Assembly (NCBI GenBank): GCA_001508835.1
Contig: LGFB01000052.1
Span: 1-8,230, forward strand
Source: a bacterium 42_11
GTDB taxonomy: Bacteria; Synergistota; GBS-1
DNA: 8,230 bases
Reading direction: 5' to 3'
Shown here: piece after piece, positions 6,841 through 8,230 of the stretch
Layout of the letters: every line of letters begins with the position of its first letter
Position numbering within the stretch: the stretch's first letter is position 1
The notes under the pieces: model-generated
Told to the model about the DNA's origin: nothing
The model's input: the letters and a program-made list of their open reading frames with translations, nothing else
Databases searched by the model: none
Program-made: the position numbers and the translations under genes

Positions 6841-6853
6841 CTTCCGATATAAT
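6824..6853 (+). promoter_or_regulatory. Flagellin promoter: sigma-28-like element with overlapping TATAAT
   Basis: TTAAGTTG (6824-6831), an 11-nt spacer, then TCCGATAT (6843-6850), close to the flagellar sigma-28/sigma-D consensus (TAAAGTTT-N11-GCCGATAA in enterics, TAAA-N15-GCCGATAT in Bacillus). A sigma-70-type TATAAT overlaps at 6848-6853, with only a weak -35 (TTAAGT, 18-nt spacing). The -35 region lies in the last codons of the glycosyltransferase. The start point would be near 6857, leaving a leader of about 155 nt. Confidence 0.65.
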
Positions 6854-6901
6854 TAGTGAGAGGAGGTGGTGTAACCACAGGAAGGTGAAGGAGAGAGATT
6901 G

Positions 6902-6937
6902 ATGGTATGCTTTTTGCAAGGATGCGTTAACTTTTAG
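6902..6937 (+). CDS. Possible 11-residue leader peptide in the flagellin 5' region
   Basis: AAGGAG (6888-6893) lies 8 nt before ATG 6902. The frame reads MVCFLQGCVNF and stops with TAG at 6935-6937. Its codons overlap the first GGA hairpin (6915-6926), so ribosomes translating it would open that hairpin. There is no amino-acid run typical of attenuators. The ribosome binding site is as good as those of real genes here, but an ORF this short can occur by chance in purine-rich sequence. Confidence 0.3.
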   Translation: MVCFLQGCVNF

Positions 6938-6955
6938 AGCCAACGGAAGGCTCGG

Positions 6956-6981
6956 CGCCTTAGGCACGGATGCTTAAGGCG
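6956..6981 (+). promoter_or_regulatory. Stable 11-bp hairpin with CGGA tetraloop in the flagellin leader
   Basis: CGCCTTAGGCA (6956-6966) pairs with TGCTTAAGGCG (6971-6981) with one G-U pair and loop CGGA. It is followed by TAAAAG rather than a T-run, so it is not a terminator. It is immediately preceded by the GAGCC/GGCTC hairpin, and both loops contain CGGA. Confidence 0.7.
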
Positions 6982-6996
6982 TAAAAGTGATTAACC

Positions 6997-7003
6997 AAGG
7001 AGG
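6997..7003 (+). promoter_or_regulatory. Flagellin ribosome binding site, enclosed by competing hairpins
   Basis: AAGGAGG, 9 nt before ATG 7013. It lies in the loop of AACC/GGTT (6993-6996 with 7008-7011). It also lies within the loop of a perfect 8-bp inverted repeat, TGATTAAC (6988-6995) with GTTAATCA (7019-7026), whose right arm is in the first codons of the gene. Confidence 0.9.
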
Positions 7004-7012
7004 GTGAGGTTC

Positions 7013-8230
7013 ATGATAGTTAATCATAATATCTCCGCGTTGAATGCTTATCGTAATTTGACTATTACGCAATCTGGCTTATCTAAATCTCTGGAGCGCC
7101 TTTCCTCAGGTTTGAGAATTAACCGTGCTGCTGATGACGCCGCAGGACTTGCTATTTCTGAAAAGATGAGAACCCAGATAAACGGTTTGGCTCAGGCTAT
7201 AAGGAACGCTCAGGATGGTATCTCTCTCATTCAAACTGCTGAGGGAGCGATGGATGAAGTCCATGCTATTCTTCAAAGAATGAGGGAACTTGCCAACCAG
7301 GCTGCAAACGATACTTACACTGCCTATGACCGTCAGCAAATACAAAAGGAGATAGATCAGCTTAAGGCTGAGGTAGACAGGATTGCTGAAACCACGCAGT
7401 TTAACACGAAGAAGCTTTTGACAGGGGAACTTTCTTACACCTTGAACAAGGTAAGAGGAGATGCTGAAGTAACCAACATGACGGCGGATAGTCGCGTTGA
7501 AGCGGGTAAATACCAGGTTGCTATATATCAGGCTGCCGATGTGGCCAAGCTCGTTGGTGGGACCGCCTTTGATTCAAGTGGCGATACAAGTACAGTTCTT
7601 CACACGGGAGATGTTTACATTAACGGTGTTGCCGTTCACTTTGATTCTGATGAGTTTAATGCTGCTTCCGATAAGCTTCAATATATCATTGACAAGATTA
7701 ACGCAGTGAGGGCTCAGACTAATGTGGAAGCACGTAAGGTGCAAGATCCCTACAACTCCAATATTTATCATCTTCAGCTTGTTCAGCTTGATGTGGGGAC
7801 TTCCAATGTGATTCAGCTTTCTGGAGATGACCAGACTTTGAAAGACCTTGGTTTTGGTATGAGAATGGGTGCTGTGGGAAGTGATATAGCTCTTACAAAC
7901 GATGTGATAAGTGTAACTGGTTCGCTCTTTATAAACAACGTGTATGTGGGTCAAGTTGCTGCTACTGACACTATCCAGGACGTAGTTGCGATGATAAATA
8001 ACGCGGCGGATGAAACAGGTGTTATGGCTGAAGCTGTTCAAGTAAGTATTAGTAGCGATGGAGCGACAAGGGCTTGGAATTTAAGATTAATTGAGGCAAC
8101 GCCTGGAAGAGGAATAGATTTAAGCTATACTACCACGTCCCTTGCTACCGCGCTTGGTTTTGACATCGCTACTAACGGTCCAGATCTTTTGGACGGTTCT
8201 TTTACCCTTATAAGAAGAGGCGGGGATTCC
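7013..8230 (+). CDS. Flagellin, large variant, 3' end beyond the window
   Basis: Structural subunit of the flagellar filament, exported by the flagellar type III system. 406 codons are present without a stop, so the C-terminal D1/D0 helices are outside the window and the full protein probably exceeds 480 residues. The N-terminal D0/D1 region (1-140) is classic: [52 protein letters not shown], and QRMRELANQ at 88-96, the site equivalent to the TLR5-recognised segment of enteric flagellins. The variable region then shows two copies of a flagellin/hook IN-type motif: DVYINGVAV from 200 with DKIN near 229, and SLFINNVYV from 304 with [16 protein letters not shown] to about 345. No glycosylation motif can be named. 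A sigma-28-like promoter, structured leader and strong ribosome binding site precede it. Confidence 0.96.
   Translation, partial: MIVNHNISALNAYRNLTITQSGLSKSLERLSSGLRINRAADDAAGLAISEKMRTQINGLAQAIRNAQDGISLIQTAEGAMDEVHAILQRMRELANQAANDTYTAYDRQQIQKEIDQLKAEVDRIAETTQFNTKKLLTGELSYTLNKVRGDAEVTNMTADSRVEAGKYQVAIYQAADVAKLVGGTAFDSSGDTSTVLHTGDVYINGVAVHFDSDEFNAASDKLQYIIDKINAVRAQTNVEARKVQDPYNSNIYHLQLVQLDVGTSNVIQLSGDDQTLKDLGFGMRMGAVGSDIALTNDVISVTGSLFINNVYVGQVAATDTIQDVVAMINNAADETGVMAEAVQVSISSDGATRAWNLRLIEATPGRGIDLSYTTTSLATALGFDIATNGPDLLDGSFTLIRRGGDS

Larger units (their letters stand above)
6857..7012 (+). promoter_or_regulatory. Structured flagellin mRNA leader with multiple GGA hairpins, candidate CsrA target
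   Basis: GGA triplets occur at 6862, 6880, 6890, 6920, 6945, 6968 and 6999. The last four fall in loops. TGCA/TGCG (6915-6918, 6923-6926) presents AGGA. GAGCC/GGCTC (6937-6941, 6949-6953) presents AACGGAA. An 11-bp stem, 6956-6966 with 6971-6981, presents CGGA. AACC/GGTT (6993-6996, 7008-7011) presents the Shine-Dalgarno. GCAAGGATGC (6916-6925) is close to the CsrA SELEX consensus, which has RGGAUG in a loop. In Bacillus subtilis, CsrA represses the flagellin hag mRNA through such sites and FliW relieves it. The same control is inferred here; no csrA or fliW is visible in the window. Confidence 0.5.

Noticed and set aside
6956..6992. Transcription terminator or attenuator at the 11-bp leader hairpin
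   Set aside because: The stem is followed by TAAAAGTGATT with no T-tract.
6857..7012. c-di-GMP riboswitch (GEMM-I or GEMM-II) in the flagellin leader
   Set aside because: The structure is a set of separate simple hairpins, and I could not find the conserved GEMM cores or the paired-domain layout; GGA loops fit CsrA better.
7574..8041. 155-codon open frame on the minus strand inside flagellin
   Set aside because: It lies wholly antisense to a clear flagellin, has no ribosome binding site pattern I trust and reads as low-complexity His/Ser/Thr-rich sequence typical of a shadow frame.
1..8230. CRISPR array, rRNA gene, complete insertion sequence or replication origin
   Set aside because: No regularly spaced repeats, rRNA-like sequence, intact transposase or DnaA-box cluster is visible in the window.

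Overview
The window looks like a chromosomal stretch of a motile, probably thermophilic, anaerobe-like bacterium. The reasons are: moderate GC, arginine coded mostly by AGG, TTG starts on three of the six larger genes, strong AAGGAGG-type ribosome binding sites, CCA-encoding tRNA genes, a Cache-type chemoreceptor, a SpoIID/LytB-family protein and a large flagellin. The flagellin N-terminus and the gene mix remind me of Synergistota or, less so, Thermotogota or clostridial Firmicutes. This is an impression from pattern recognition, not a placement.

Layout. At the left edge a chemoreceptor gene (3-2024, +) converges on a SpoIID/LytB-family gene (2060-3436, -). One 17-bp hairpin between them ends the receptor transcript and also contains the SpoIID stop codon. 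A 250-bp intergenic region holds the SpoIID promoter, an 8-bp inverted repeat with a possible trace of a transposase, and a strong sigma-70-type promoter. That promoter drives a three-gene tRNA operon, Lys(UUU)-Glu(UUC)-Thr(CGU), closed by a textbook terminator at 3954-3992. An extended -10 promoter then precedes a tight operon: a stand-alone SagB-type nitroreductase (start corrected to 4037), the YchF/OLA1-type ATPase, and a GT4-like glycosyltransferase joined to ychF by a TTGA stop/start overlap.

The right end is the flagellin gene (7013 to beyond the window edge). Its promoter, a sigma-28-like element with an overlapping TATAAT, is embedded in the last codons of the glycosyltransferase. 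It is followed by a roughly 155-nt structured leader.

The most interesting part is this flagellin leader (about 6857-7012). It carries seven GGA triplets, and the last four can each be drawn in the loop of a hairpin, the final one being the Shine-Dalgarno sequence itself. An 8-bp inverted repeat also encloses the Shine-Dalgarno and start codon, and an 11-codon leader ORF has its own good ribosome binding site. This architecture resembles the CsrA-binding hag leader of the FliW-CsrA-Hag homeostasis switch of Bacillus subtilis, in a more elaborate form. The glycosyltransferase directly upstream is a reasonable but unproven candidate for decorating the flagellin. Chemoreceptor and flagellin together show a chemotactic, flagellated cell; the nitroreductase and YchF are metabolic or housekeeping genes with no visible link to motility.
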